Source of the DNA: Bryoerythrophyllum caledonicum
Lineage: Eukaryota; Streptophyta; Bryopsida; Pottiales; Pottiaceae
Length of the DNA stretch: 64,000 nucleotides
NCBI GenBank assembly: GCA_963971425.1
Contig: OZ020521.1
Coordinates: 374,501-438,500 of the forward strand
Direction: 5' to 3'
Under the pieces are notes generated by a model. It did not search any database, had not been told where the DNA came from, and worked only from the letters and a program-made list of their open reading frames with translations. Positions 12,403-23,232 of this stretch are shown piece after piece; position 1 is the first letter of the stretch; every line of letters starts with the position of its first letter. The translations under genes were made by a program, and so were the position numbers.

Positions 12403-14424
12403 GGAGGGTATTATTAGGTTGTTGGGGTGGGTTTCTGGGGGGCGGCTTCTTGTAGGGTTATTATTGTTGTTGGTTATGATGTATTGGTCTACAAGTTTAT
12501 GTGTGTATGGGTGTGTGAGGCAAGGGGTATCGCATGTTGTTGGGCTTGTTGGTTGGCAAAATAGATGTTTGGCAATATTAAGGGCACTTTTGATTAGTTT
12601 GGATGGAGTAAAGTGGTAGATTTTGAATTCCTCATCGTTCACTATGTGTGTGCCATTTGGGAGGGTAATTTGATTTAGTTTGAAGATATTTTTTGAAAGG
12701 AGTTTTTGTAGTAGTTTTTTGGAGTGTTGGGGGTTGATAGTAATATGATTTTGTGATTCTTGGAGCCATGAGATTTCTAATTGTGTGGGATTGAGGAGGA
12801 AGTTTGGAAGTGTGCTTTTAAGATGAACTTTTGCTGTGTGTTTTAATAGGTATAATGTACGGGTTATTGGCGATCTTATGCAATCCGTTTTTTTAATCCT
12901 TGGAATATTTTCAGCTCCACCGTGTTGAGCTAAGACATATTGAGTTAGTCCGTTGTATATTTTTCCCAGTCTTCCTTTGTCATTTAGAGCATTTTGTAGT
13001 TGTTCACCTATGCAACGTAGATAAGCATTTTTGAGGGAGAAGGCTTCTAGTCCAAATAGGTTTTGTGGTAGTTGGGTTATTGTGTTTGACATACATTTGG
13101 GCATGCCGCAGATGGTTTTTTGTATGGCTACTATTTTTTTGTCGAGTTTTTTGATGGTTGGCATAGAATATGGAACTACGTAGAAGTTGTATGCTATCCC
13201 TGGTCGTAGTACAGTGTCAATCATTTTTATTTTTTGTTTCATGGTAGCTGGACATGTAGTTAGATCTTTGCATTGTTTAATGAGTTTTGTTGTAGTATTG
13301 TGGATTTGGATTTTCCATTTTAGTGATGGGACTAGGTTTGTTCCTAGGTATACGTGTGGTTCATTTTGGTGAAGTATGGGGATAGGTTGGTTTCTAAAGT
13401 TGATGTTGGAGGCTTGCATTATGGCTTTGAATGTGGTTGGATTTATTTTGGATTTATTAGGGCATCCAGTAGCGGCACACTTGGGTACGCCCACTTCCAT
13501 TCCCGACCATTTACAATATCTATCGATTCTATTTATTTGGGTTTGTAGTGATTTTATTTTGCTGGTTATGGTTGCGAGATCATCGGCGTATGCTGCTGAG
13601 TTTATGGTGGTTTCTGAGGTTCCAAATGTGTATCCGTTATTTTCTGTCTCTAGCCATCTTAGCAGGGGTTCTAAAAATATGATGAATAGATACGGGCTAA
13701 GGGTGTCTCCCTATATGGTGCCTCTTTGGATGGGGATGGGTTGGGTTTTTCCAAAGTGTTCTCCTGTGTAGTGGGTAGTGGATTGGGAGTAAATGTTTCC
13801 AACTAATGTTGTTGCGTCCTCGGGGTATCCGAGGTCTATCATTATTGCTAGTAGTCTGGCGTGGTCTATGGAACCGAAGGCGTTTTTAAAGTCTATATAG
13901 AGAATGTATATGTCTTGGTTTGTAAATCTTGCGTCTTCAAGTGCAGCTATTATAGTTTGTATTTGTCTGGATGTGCTTCTTTCTGCTCTGAACCCTTCTT
14001 GACTGTGGTGCAAGATTTTGTGTTTTTCCCCGTATGAGGATAGTATGTATGTGAGTGTGCTCGTGTATAGTTTGTAGATTGTGTTAGCTAGTGCGATTGG
14101 TCTGTGGTTGGTTAGTGTTGAGGGGTCTCCTTTTTTGTATAGTAATATTGTTAGACTTGTTTTCCATGAGTCCGGTATTTGTTTTTGTTTGTAACATTGG
14201 GAGAAGAAGAGAAATAGTAGTTTGTGGAATCTGGGGGGCATATTTTTTAGTATTGAGTTTGGTACTCGGTCAGGCCTTGGGGCCTTGTTGTTACCAAGGT
14301 TTCGTAGACATGTATCGTATGTGGTTCTATTGAAGTATGTATGTAGTGGAGTTTCGGGTTGGCCTCTTTTGTCTAGGGTATAACCATCTAGGTCATACCA
14401 TGGGTATTGCCGTACAGCGCACAT
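12403..14424 (-). pseudogene. LINE-A ORF2 reverse transcriptase region (broken)
   Basis: Two minus-strand frames cover the RT. The first (14,424-13,711) has NNKAPRPDRVPNSIL, NHRPIALANTIYKL, QEGFRAERSTSRQ, YIDFKNAFGSIDHARL and PIQRGTI: RT motifs 0-4 up to the turn before the catalytic YADD. The region between the frames still encodes the YADD-proximal part in another frame. The second (13,500-12,361) is the thumb and connection region. RT copies the LINE RNA at the nicked target. Frameshifts and one damaged block make this copy inactive. Close match to LINE-2 at 33,500-35,226. Confidence 0.88.
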
Positions 14425-16577
14425 GCAGTTGGTTATGTGTTGTGTTTGATAGTTGCGAGTTGGTACTGTGGGTCTGTTATTTTTAATTTGTTGGTTAAAA
14501 ATTTCATTTGCGATGTCTTCTGGGCTAGTTAGAATATTATTATATTGGTCAGTGATGCAGTCAAGTGGTGGGGATTCGGTGTGTTTAAAGACTTTTCTGT
14601 TTATTTTTTTGGGGCAAGTTTCGTAAAGGTGTCTGTACTTTGATATGGCTTTTCTAATATTTTCCTTGGTGTATTTAGTAGCGATATTCCGGGCTTGTTT
14701 ATTAGCATTTCTAGCTATTTTGGCGATATCATTGATCCATGTATCATGTGGAAGGTTTGGAGAGGGTGGAGTGGGGATTTGGGTATGTTGTACTGTTAGT
14801 AGTTCGTTACATATGGGGTGGTTTCGCCATAGGGGATTATTCTTTACGATTCTGATGGTTTTTCTTATTATATGATAGGTGTCTAGGTGTTGTTTCCAAG
14901 TTTTAGCAAGTTCGCGGGGGAGGTAACCTCCTTGTTGTGTTGTGCGGTTAGTAATTTTTGGTATTGGTTGTGCTTTGCATGTTTGTACTAGTGTATTGGA
15001 GATGTTGTTAATGAGTATATCTAGGGTATGGCATGCCGCGATCCATGTGTTTGGGAGTTGTGTTCGAGGATGTTTATGAGGGAGTCGATTCGTGCGGAGT
15101 TCTCCTCGAAGAATTTAGTATTGAATTTTTCTAAATTGTCCCTTGGGATGGGGTTGAGTATTCTTGTGGTATTGTTATTTGTGGGTTGGGGGGTACGACT
15201 AATAAGTATGTTGTTAGGAATGTGTAGTTGTAAGGGTGAATGGTCTGAGTTGAGGTTAATGTTTGTGTTTGTTGTGGAGGTGTAGTGTGTATGATTGTTA
15301 GTATTTATGTAGAAACCGTCTATTAGGCTCCAGTCGCCGTAATTATATCCGCCTTGTCGTGAGTATTGTGTGTCGGTTTTTATGTAGTTAAGATTTAGGT
15401 TTTCTATAAAGGTGCGCCATTGGTAATCTATATTTTGGGGGGGGTTATTTTGGTTACCGTTTTGTCTACCAATTAGTGCAATGTCTCTGTTGAAATCACC
15501 ACATAGGATGTGGGTGTGGCTTGGGTAATTATTTATTTGGGATGTAATGGTGTTTTGTATTTCGGTGATGAGTCCCGTATCATTAGGATGTGAGGGCATA
15601 TACATGTGGAATATTATCCATGGTTGTAGTGGTTGGTTTGTGATTTTGATTATTTGTAGATAAGGGGATATGTTCAATGAGGTAGGAATTTTTTTGATGC
15701 TGCCCGGAAAGGCGTATTTTTTGTGTATTAGTGTAAGGAGGCCACCCCGTCCTGGCGTATATGGTCTTCGTTGACGGATGCATCTTGTTAGTGCGTGTGT
15801 GTTATTGAAAATAAGTTTATAGTCTTGAAATAGGTTTTGTATATATTTTGTGGATTTGGTGGCCGATGTCTTGGTTTCTTGTATTACTATGATGGCCGGT
15901 GGCTTGTTTGTGTATGTGACTAAGGTTTGTAAGCTGGGGAGAGCGGTATTCAGGGAGGAAGCATTCCATGTAATCATGAGTGTGTTGTCATTGTTGGAGT
16001 GGATATTTTGGTTTGGTGGGGGTATATGGGGGGGGTGGAGGGAGTGGGTGGGTATATTCCGGTATGGGGTCGAAGCATTTAAGTGATTCATTGATTAGTT
16101 TGTTGGGAAGATAGGGGAATTTTTGTTTGATTGTGTTGTTGGAGGGTGGGCTATTTTGACTAAGTAGGAATTCGTATAGGTCATTATGTATTGAGTTACC
16201 TTGGTTTATGATTTTTCTATTGTTTTCTAGGAATTCCGTATACGGGTGTGTATTTTGAATGTGTCTTTCGGGTGGATTTTGCAATATTAGTAGGGATTGT
16301 AGTAGTGTGTTAGTCCATGAGGTTATATTTTTGGTTTTGTGTGTCTAATAGTCGATTACATTCATCTATGTTTGGGTGGATGGTGATTATTAGGGCATAT
16401 AGGATATGTGTGGGGGGGTGTGTGTGTTTGTTGTATGTATCGGGCAATGTTTGGGTGTCTTGTGTTGTATGTTTGGTGTGAAGTATGTGTGTTTTTTAAA
16501 AGGGGGGCGAATGTTTTAGCAATATGTTCATACTTTGGTTGTAGCTTATGGTGTTTGGTATAAAGTATATTTTGGCA
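14425..16577 (-). pseudogene. LINE-A ORF2 apurinic-type endonuclease and linker (broken)
   Basis: The main frame (16,091-15,021) carries the endonuclease/exonuclease/phosphatase set: MITWNASSLNT, VIQETK, HMYMPSH, CGDFNRDIALIG, WSLIDGFYI and LNSDHSPLQLH. This domain nicks target DNA to start target-primed reverse transcription. Frames at 16,284-15,988 and up to 16,577 give the segment after the 2A site (ending near AKIYF). 14,425-15,020 is the linker to RT. Frameshifts interrupt it. The upstream edge (16,566-16,577) is one copy of the LINE-1 target duplication. Confidence 0.88.
16566..16577. repeat. Target-site duplication of LINE-1, left copy
   Basis: TATATTTTGGCA here is repeated at 29,629-29,640. 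Both copies lie in LINE-A ORF2 at the AKIY codons, so joining the flanks restores LINE-A order. Twelve bases is a normal LINE target-duplication length. Confidence 0.85.
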
Positions 16578-16911
16578 GCAACGCTAGGCTTAAACCGGAC
16601 ATCCTCTGTGTAAAGGTTTACCATATAATGACCCACCACCCGATAACATCAACCAAGATTACACCATCCAATTCATTGAATTCACATATTGCAATGATAG
16701 ATTCTCCCCGGAAACAATCCAAAATAAAATAGATAAATACCAACCCCTTATAGATGACATCATCGCCCTCGGATGGAATGTCGACCCCCTTATTGTTATC
16801 ACATCCGGCGCTCGTGCCACCACCTTCATCCCATCTATGAAAACTCTAGAAGACACCTTCAAGATACCCATTGAAACAATTAGAACCTCCTTTAGAAACA
16901 TTAACACCATA
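16578..16911 (+). pseudogene. LINE-1 C-terminal restriction-like endonuclease fragment
   Basis: Encodes the PD-(D/E)xK-like domain also seen in LINE-2 at 39,820-40,140: RLKPDILCV, then IQFIEFTYCNDRFSPE, KIDKYQPLI and VITSGARATTF. Several differences from LINE-2 in this stretch (for example ATT/ATC, TTC/TTT and AAT/AAC around IEFTYCND) are synonymous, which suggests past selection on the protein. A one-base deletion near 16,610 shifts the frame. The fragment is cut by the DNA transposon at 16,912. Confidence 0.8.
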
Positions 16912-16912
16912 A

Positions 16913-16942
16913 ACACGCAATTAAGCAATTATGCACTTGGCC
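16913..16942 (+). repeat. Left terminal inverted repeat of the 12.3-kb transposon
   Basis: Thirty bases identical to the reverse complement of 29,222-29,251. Its inner edge overlaps a perfect 16-bp palindrome, GCACTTGGCCAAGTGC (16,933-16,948), a plausible transposase-binding site. Confidence 0.92.
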
Positions 16943-16948
16943 AAGTGC

Positions 16949-17664
16949 GCTAATTGGCGCTCAATAACAACAAGATTTTGAGCGGAAATGTCTTTTGGAA
17001 GGAAAAAAAATCCAACAATCCCTATTTTTTCTTTGCTATATTTTTGTGACAATTTCATTGAATATTGGTTTCTCAATGTGTACACAAGTAAATCATTTTC
17101 ACCATTTCGGCAAGATTATGCATAATATATGATTATGGTATTTCATTTTTATTCCATTGACAATATTACATTGACCATGTACTTACAAGAAACTATTCAT
17201 ATACAATTTGTTGCATGAAATAAATTTTATATGAATTTAAATAAATTTTAGTGTCGTGTTACAAATACAATTTGTAGGAGATGTAATGATAAAGCACGCA
17301 ATACAATGATGAAGTGTGAGGTTTAGAACTCTATATTTTTCATATATATAAAACCATACATGATATAACTATTGAATACTACAAAGATCATATACTACAA
17401 TCAAACAAACTGTCTCTAAAGCAAATATACCAATCACACTGTACTAGTCACCTAAACATCATGTATGCTTAGCTACGGTATGACCTCAGAGTCTTCATCA
17501 TCTTATGGCGATATTACTCCCGTAGCGTGTTCCATGGCAGTATTTACCATTTCAGCCAACTCCTCTTCTCGCACCGGACTATCTCCAAGACTGACTGATG
17601 TAGACTATTCATATCTGTAGCTACCAGGGTCGCCGTGCCGCGTGTGCCTTACGCCATCTGCATC
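16949..17664. other. Noncoding subterminal region, left side of the transposon
   Basis: AT-rich DNA between the left TIR and the end of the minus-strand gene. It would hold the 3' UTR of that gene. No repeat, RNA gene or frame of note was seen. Confidence 0.5.
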
Positions 17665-20600
17665 TTAATAGAAGCCATCCCTAAATGTCATCGGTGTAGT
17701 GAAGGTCTCTCGAAATTCAGCAACATCTTCCGGTTCGCTCTGTCTTGAAACAGATGGTCCAGTGCCACCTCCAATACCTTCAGCGCTCCCATGTGTCGCA
17801 GATCCAAGCTCTGATGGAGTAGGCCCCAAAGACTGTCCACCCCTACTCAACTCCGAAAAAAACATGAGAGAATCGGTCGTACACTGCTCTGATTCTGACA
17901 GCTGAGAAATGGATGTGTTCATCCCATCTGTTGGTGCCTCTGAAGGAACATCCAGTACCCTAGTATCTTCCCCCATTCCAACAGGTGTCTCATGTACACA
18001 AACTCCCACATGCGGCGGCGGCGTTGTTAGAACCACGTCTCTCCTAGATGCTCCCCCATCTTCACCTTCGTCTTCCTCTTCATCGTCCTCCTCGTCTTCC
18101 CCTTCTTCTGCTTCACTGCTTCGTTGCGAGTCGAGCGAGCGGCTGTCAGGCGTCGATTCGTCCGTCCCGTATTCACGTGGCAATCTTTCGTTCAAATGGG
18201 TGTAGAAATCCACATCATCGTCACCTTCCGTTCGTAAAGGAATCGCATCTTTGGTAGCATCCACACTAGTGGGAGCATTGTCCGTTCCATCGATGTTGTT
18301 AGACATCAACAAATGCCCTTGGAAGTTGTTGGTCAACTCACCGTACAAGAACGAAATCCTCTCGCTGCAATCGTCGATGACAATGATCTCAGATCCCTGG
18401 AAATCCGAGTGTAGTATAGTCGGAATCGCTGTTGACATGTTACATACCACCAAACCCCAACCCCGAGGCAAGTACGAACCCACCAGTCTTGATAACTCAG
18501 ATGGAGATCTCTCAAGAGCATCAACAGTAGAAGGCTCTCGTGCTCCGCCACGGTTATCATCAAATAAAAGAGGAAGGGGACGGCGGCCAATAATAAAATT
18601 CGCCTCAACAGACAATCCAGCTGGATGTTGGAGACAAATAATGATATCGCCCATTGGTTCAACTGCTTGTTGTAAGCGCCCTCCCTCTGTAAAGTTCAGA
18701 GGATGATCAACCAAGGTCTGACCAAACGCCCAACATCCACGCCGATGAGAGCAACCCTCCGGGAGCTTCAACTTCGTAATCAACTCTTCGGTGGCGAACA
18801 CGGCCGGTGGTAATAGGAAAATGACGTTCCATCGTTCGACGGTCGTCATCCATAACGCCAGTTGTGCAAAGATTCTAGTGAATTGTTCATCTTCCCAATG
18901 ACCATTGCCATGCCTTCCACCGCCACGGCGACAATCAATAATCCACAGGTATGGCCGTGTCAACTCCGCATACTCTGAACGGAATAGTCCTCTTCTATAC
19001 CGAATCAGAAGCGGATCCTGTGTGTCATTCTCGCCTGGCCTCTGAACATGCAATTGCCACTCCCAGTTGATAGTGTTTGCAACTCCCTTACGCATGGATG
19101 GTGCATTCTGGCCTTGCCCCTTTGCTGCAACAACCTGATAATGTACCTTGATGAAAGGAGGGACGAGGTCGCTTATGTCTTTGAGCTTCGACACCTTCTC
19201 TCGCTGCGGCGCACCCCATTTGGTTCTTGTTTTGCTATCCAACAGTTCAGCAAATTTGTCAAGTTGCTCCTTGCCTCCTGGCAAATACTTCCGTATAGAT
19301 ATACGAAAGAACTCTTCCATGGAATTCGGTGAAGATTCTTTGTTCTCTACCATCAACCAGCGAATGGTATTTATCACCGCTTCTCGTCTCATAATGCGCT
19401 CACATACACCGGCAAGGGTACGAGTCCTTGGATTTTGGTCTTTAACTCCGTTGAAGTAAAGTGCTTGACGAGGTCTACATCCATCCTCGCCTACTGGCTT
19501 GGCTGTATAGGCCTTTGCAACCTCCAGATAGTACGAATCTGGAAGTCTCCCAAGCGGCCTCAACCAATGCCCGGTCATCCGCTTTCGCCTCGGTCGAACA
19601 TCCGCATTCGGATCCAAGTTCTTCTTCAGTGCCAAAGCCTTCCACCTCTTCTCCTCATCCTTGTTGTAAAACAGGAAGCCGTTTTCGTAGTCCTTGCTGA
19701 CTTGAAGGGCAGCTTCAAAGCACTCATTGCTGGGATTCCAAGCATGATTGGATAGGTCCTCCATGATCTTTGCCAGTGAGGACATTGTAATCTTGTTGTC
19801 ATCTCCATGAGGCAGTTTCCGCACGGCACTTGCTGCGCTCACCAGTGCGATAGCCCTGCGTTCATCGTCCGCCCGGACCGAGCTATCAGGCCTACCATAT
19901 AGATCCCATATCTGTCGGAGCTTCACCAAATCCTCATTCATGGTGGAAAGTTGTTTTCTTTGCCACTCCGCATTATTGACCTGTACTGACTTGTTGATGT
20001 AAAGTCGTCGATCATCGTACACAACAAAGGTAGCCTCCCGCTCCTCAAACGTCTTCTGATACTCAGACAGAGGGATGTTGCCGCTCATGCACTGCTCCTT
20101 TGCATACTTGCAAGCAACTACAACGTGTTGCCCGTCCACAGGCTCCCAAATGATACGCTCTTGAAGCCAAGATAGTTGAGAGCCCGCAGTACCGTGTATA
20201 GAAGCACCCGCATGGATTAAGAACATCCGTTCAAACTCTCGTGCTGCTCCAGTAACTGGGAAATCCACTCCCTCACGCTCAACCGTGCCAGTGTCGGTAG
20301 TGATATCCATGAGGTACCGGATTGGACGAAGTACCAATTTACTCACTCCGGTTCTGTTCTGGGGATCTCGTAAGAAGTGATACACTTCTGATTTCCTCTT
20401 CTGTGACAGTATCCGATGGTTTGTCTCCAGATTCACGACTTCGACGATGCGATCAATGTGTGCCTTGAATACAATGTCGCCCCATATAGAACCTCTCGCA
20501 ACTTCCTCCTTCGTAGGTACTGGCGCTTTCAAATGCCTAGAAGTTGGAACGGTTGCTGGAATGTCTGCCTCCTCCTCCAAATCTCCCAATGACTGATCAG

Positions 20601-21081
20601 AAAAGTTGTGCAAGTCGTTATCCATGGCCGACAAACTCACAGAGACACCCGCTGTAGATGTTGAGGATCTACGATGAGTTTCGGCTTGTCCAGCTATCGA
20701 TTCACGGCCCCTGCCACGCGATGACGATGTCCTGCCCCGCGACGTCGATGCCCTGCCACGCAATGTCGAGGCCCTGCCACGCGATGTCTCTGAACGGCCA
20801 CGCGATGTCTCCGAACGGCCACGCGACCGCCGTCCATCAGAATCTGGAGCTCTGTTGCCCTCTTCACGTCGTGGGCGCTTAGATGGACGACCACTTGTTG
20901 GTGCACGAACACGCGATGGTGGCAGTTCAGTGGGCGGCCGCCAATCCAACTGTGTCGGCCTTGCTAATGTGCGATAAATGGGCTCGGTCTCCTCTGGATC
21001 CGCTGGTAGACTTGCACGTTCAACACTTGCACGCTCTGGCTCCGTCCGCCGTAATGCCTCGTACATGGTATGAGCACTCAT
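17665..21081 (-). CDS. Unrecognised 1,138-residue protein of the DNA transposon
   Basis: A single open frame of 1,138 codons. Residues 65-74 (RPSKRPRREE) look like a nuclear localisation signal. Residues 86-126 are SRGRxxT repeats, an RGG-like nucleic-acid-binding tail. The middle (about 220-700) is globular, mixed alpha/beta. About 710-790 has LWIIDCRRGGGRHGNGHW and WNVIFLLPP, which could be a Rossmann-like fold, but I cannot name it. About 985-1,010 is a Glu/Asp run, and the C-terminus is Ser/Gly-rich. It lies opposite the transposase gene within the same TIRs, so it is probably a second transposition protein. Codon 1 is 27 bases after the stop of the frame at 21,582-21,109 and in the same frame, so the true N-terminus may be longer. 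Confidence 0.75.
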   Translation of the reverse strand: MSAHTMYEALRRTEPERASVERASLPADPEETEPIYRTLARPTQLDWRPPTELPPSRVRAPTSGRPSKRPRREEGNRAPDSDGRRSRGRSETSRGRSETSRGRASTLRGRASTSRGRTSSSRGRGRESIAGQAETHRRSSTSTAGVSVSLSAMDNDLHNFSDQSLGDLEEEADIPATVPTSRHLKAPVPTKEEVARGSIWGDIVFKAHIDRIVEVVNLETNHRILSQKRKSEVYHFLRDPQNRTGVSKLVLRPIRYLMDITTDTGTVEREGVDFPVTGAAREFERMFLIHAGASIHGTAGSQLSWLQERIIWEPVDGQHVVVACKYAKEQCMSGNIPLSEYQKTFEEREATFVVYDDRRLYINKSVQVNNAEWQRKQLSTMNEDLVKLRQIWDLYGRPDSSVRADDERRAIALVSAASAVRKLPHGDDNKITMSSLAKIMEDLSNHAWNPSNECFEAALQVSKDYENGFLFYNKDEEKRWKALALKKNLDPNADVRPRRKRMTGHWLRPLGRLPDSYYLEVAKAYTAKPVGEDGCRPRQALYFNGVKDQNPRTRTLAGVCERIMRREAVINTIRWLMVENKESSPNSMEEFFRISIRKYLPGGKEQLDKFAELLDSKTRTKWGAPQREKVSKLKDISDLVPPFIKVHYQVVAAKGQGQNAPSMRKGVANTINWEWQLHVQRPGENDTQDPLLIRYRRGLFRSEYAELTRPYLWIIDCRRGGGRHGNGHWEDEQFTRIFAQLALWMTTVERWNVIFLLPPAVFATEELITKLKLPEGCSHRRGCWAFGQTLVDHPLNFTEGGRLQQAVEPMGDIIICLQHPAGLSVEANFIIGRRPLPLLFDDNRGGAREPSTVDALERSPSELSRLVGSYLPRGWGLVVCNMSTAIPTILHSDFQGSEIIVIDDCSERISFLYGELTNNFQGHLLMSNNIDGTDNAPTSVDATKDAIPLRTEGDDDVDFYTHLNERLPREYGTDESTPDSRSLDSQRSSEAEEGEDEEDDEEEDEGEDGGASRRDVVLTTPPPHVGVCVHETPVGMGEDTRVLDVPSEAPTDGMNTSISQLSESEQCTTDSLMFFSELSRGGQSLGPTPSELGSATHGSAEGIGGGTGPSVSRQSEPEDVAEFRETFTTPMTFRDGFY

Positions 21082-21108
21082 AAATCTTCTAGCGCGTGCC
21101 TCATCCTC

Positions 21109-21582
21109 TTAAGATAACGCCAAACATGCCAACACATGCTCATGCCTAGCAGTGCGCACCGCAAGATCCGTGCTGAGCCAAAACGTCTGTAACGAGGTTA
21201 TGTTATTCACCCGCCTTGAATTTTGAAGGAGATCTGTAGGAACAGGTGCTAGAAGCAACTTCTTTGAAAGAGAAGTCTTTGATGCCGTTTGGCCAACCCC
21301 CGGTATGCAAACTGCATAGACCATATCGTCTGGTCGAAGATTAATTGCTCCAAGTTCAGCGAAGGGCTTCCCCAATGCTGATGTGCGCATCCCTATTTGA
21401 AATGGATGTTCCGTGAGCCACAATACTGGCTTCGACGCCGCGTCTACTGCAATCCACCAACCATACTCCTCCCAACGCCTTTCGATTAGAAGTGGTGGTG
21501 CCATAATGTCACATACAAGAAACCTGATCATAATCACAATACATATACAATTGTCAATACGGTGTATGTTCATATACATCAA
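21109..21582 (-). CDS. N-terminal exon or broken N-terminus of the 1,138-residue protein
   Basis: 157 codons; a better start is Met-27 at 21,504 (MAPPLLIERRWEEYGWW), giving 131 residues. The sequence looks like a folded domain (WWIAVDAASKPVLWLTEHPF, VCIPGVGQTASKT). It ends in TAA at 21,111-21,109, and nine further codons lead in the same frame to the Met of the next gene. Either the stop is a single mutation in a protein of about 1,280 residues, or a short intron ending near TTAAG/AGGATG joins them. I do not recognise the fold. Confidence 0.6.
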   Translation of the reverse strand: MMYMNIHRIDNCICIVIMIRFLVCDIMAPPLLIERRWEEYGWWIAVDAASKPVLWLTEHPFQIGMRTSALGKPFAELGAINLRPDDMVYAVCIPGVGQTASKTSLSKKLLLAPVPTDLLQNSRRVNNITSLQTFWLSTDLAVRTARHEHVLACLALS

Positions 21583-21839
21583 TGCTTACACCTTCTAAGA
21601 AAAATACACAAAAGCATCATGTTACAACTCAAATGTGGCTTCCTTGACTTGTAATGGTAAATCCCTAATATTTATGACTCTACAAAATGTCAATTTTAAA
21701 AATCATTAGTCCCATTTTTTTTCTCTTTCATACCATGTGAAAACACACCTAAAAAGTTCAAATCCGAAGTCGAAATTCCAAAAAAAATATTATTTCGGAA
21801 GTTATGAGCTCACTGTTAAGTGAATCTGCGGAAATTACA

Positions 21840-22050
21840 GTTTCATCCATAAAAGATGAAAATCGCAGCACGGATGAAAATAGAGGATGACGAATCACAG
21901 CTGATGGAAAATCACAACGGATGAAATGTGTAAAAACAACGGATGAGGAGGAAAATATACAGGGGATGAAAAGGGAAAAAATCAACGAATGAAATGCCTA
22001 TAAAGGGATGAAAAACAGTGGATGAAAACTTGTGGATGAAATGCCAAAAA
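21840..22050 (+). repeat. Cluster of GATGAAA motifs
   Basis: GATGAAA occurs seven times in about 200 bases, mostly as (C/G/T)GGATGAAA, with further variants such as GGATGAGG and CGAATGAAA. Spacing is irregular (about 15-45 bases), so it is not a simple tandem repeat. It may be a protein-binding array upstream of the minus-strand gene. Confidence 0.7.
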
Positions 22051-22527
22051 GTGGCTTCCGCTCTAAATCTGAAATTAATATGTAATTAAAGAATTACGGA
22101 CTTGGCTAATTCCAGCAAATAAACCACAAAAATATGCCCGGATTTTTTACAAATTTTTTATAATTTTTTTTGAATTTTATTCAAATTTTTAATAATTTCA
22201 AATTGGAATGGAAAGTAGGCTTCGTAAACTTCATTTCATTATTTGGACTCAAAATCACAAAATATCATGTTAATGACTCAAATTCAGATTTAGAGCTGGA
22301 GCTAGAATCTACGAAATCGGAAGAAATTCTGCAAATCTTCACTATGGTGATTTCAGCGACCTTTGAGGATTTTTAGAAAAAAGAGAAAAAATTAAAAAAA
22401 TCCGAAAAAAATTGGGATGATACCTCCAGATTCAATCTACAAGGGAAAAAAAATTCAAGTTGTTTTGAATTGTTGAAAATTTCTTATAGGCATTTCAGTT
22501 TCGTCCAAATCTATGGAAAAAAAACTC

Positions 22528-22531
22528 TCTT

Positions 22532-22588
<57 letters not shown>
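22528..22588 (+). repeat. Poly(T) tract
   Basis: About 60 T with almost no interruption, followed by CCCCCC. On the minus strand this is a poly(A) tract, so it could be the tail of a small retroposed insert, but no matching element body or target duplication was found. Confidence 0.9.
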
Positions 22589-23010
22589 CCCCCCTTACAG
22601 CGATACAAGGTTTGACCGGGTATGCGACTGGATCACGGTATGACCGGATATATGACTAAATAATGGGTATCAACAAACTTTGGAAGGGATATCAACCAAG
22701 AGCAAGGGCACGATCAAGAGCCCCCTGCGTACGCACGGGCCGTAAGAGAGTTGAGCCCGCTCGACATTGCCGACGCCGAACCCTAGCCTACCCACACTGC
22801 CAACGCCGCTTCGAAATCCACTACGCCGCTCTGACCTTAGCGGCTGTGATCCTACTGACTTCGATACGTACAGCACATGGAGGAGAGAGATGAGGGTGAA
22901 GTGAGGAGAGAGGACCAGTAGATTAGTTAGTCCTTGCAAGTTCGTGATGTTGCTTGCGAGTTGGTCATGTAGCTTGTAGGTTTTTTGCACGTTGTTCACT
23001 CATCTACTCG

Positions 23011-23232
23011 CAGGTTGTTCACGTGGCTTGGAGCGTCACTCACTCACTGACAGGTTTTTCACGCAGCTTGGAGCATTACTCACTCACTCACTCACAGGTT
23101 GTTCACGTACCTTGGAGCGTTTCTCACTCACTCACGAGTTGTACAGTCGCACCTTGTTCTCGAGGTGAAACCCTAAAACACCCTAGGAGAAACCCTAAGA
23201 TACCCTAGGTGAAAACCTAAGACACACTAGTC
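23011..23232 (+). repeat. Short tandem repeats (CAGGTTGTTCACG units, then ACCCTAA units)
   Basis: Three units of 40-44 bases starting at 23,011, 23,051 and 23,095 share CAGGTT(G/T)TTCACG, CTTGGAGC and CTCACTCACT. From 23,160 to 23,232 three shorter units share GAAACCCTAA and CACCCTAG, resembling a degenerate plant telomere repeat. Confidence 0.75.

Noticed and set aside
18333-18662. 109-residue minus-strand frame within the unknown transposon gene
   Set aside because: Out-of-frame shadow of the 1,138-residue protein.
22528-22588. Poly(T) considered as the tail of a minus-strand LINE or SINE
   Set aside because: No element body, RNA polymerase III boxes or target duplication could be found next to it.
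23160-23232. ACCCTAA-rich stretch considered as an interstitial telomere
   Set aside because: Only three irregular units with intervening CACCCTAGG; too short and degenerate.
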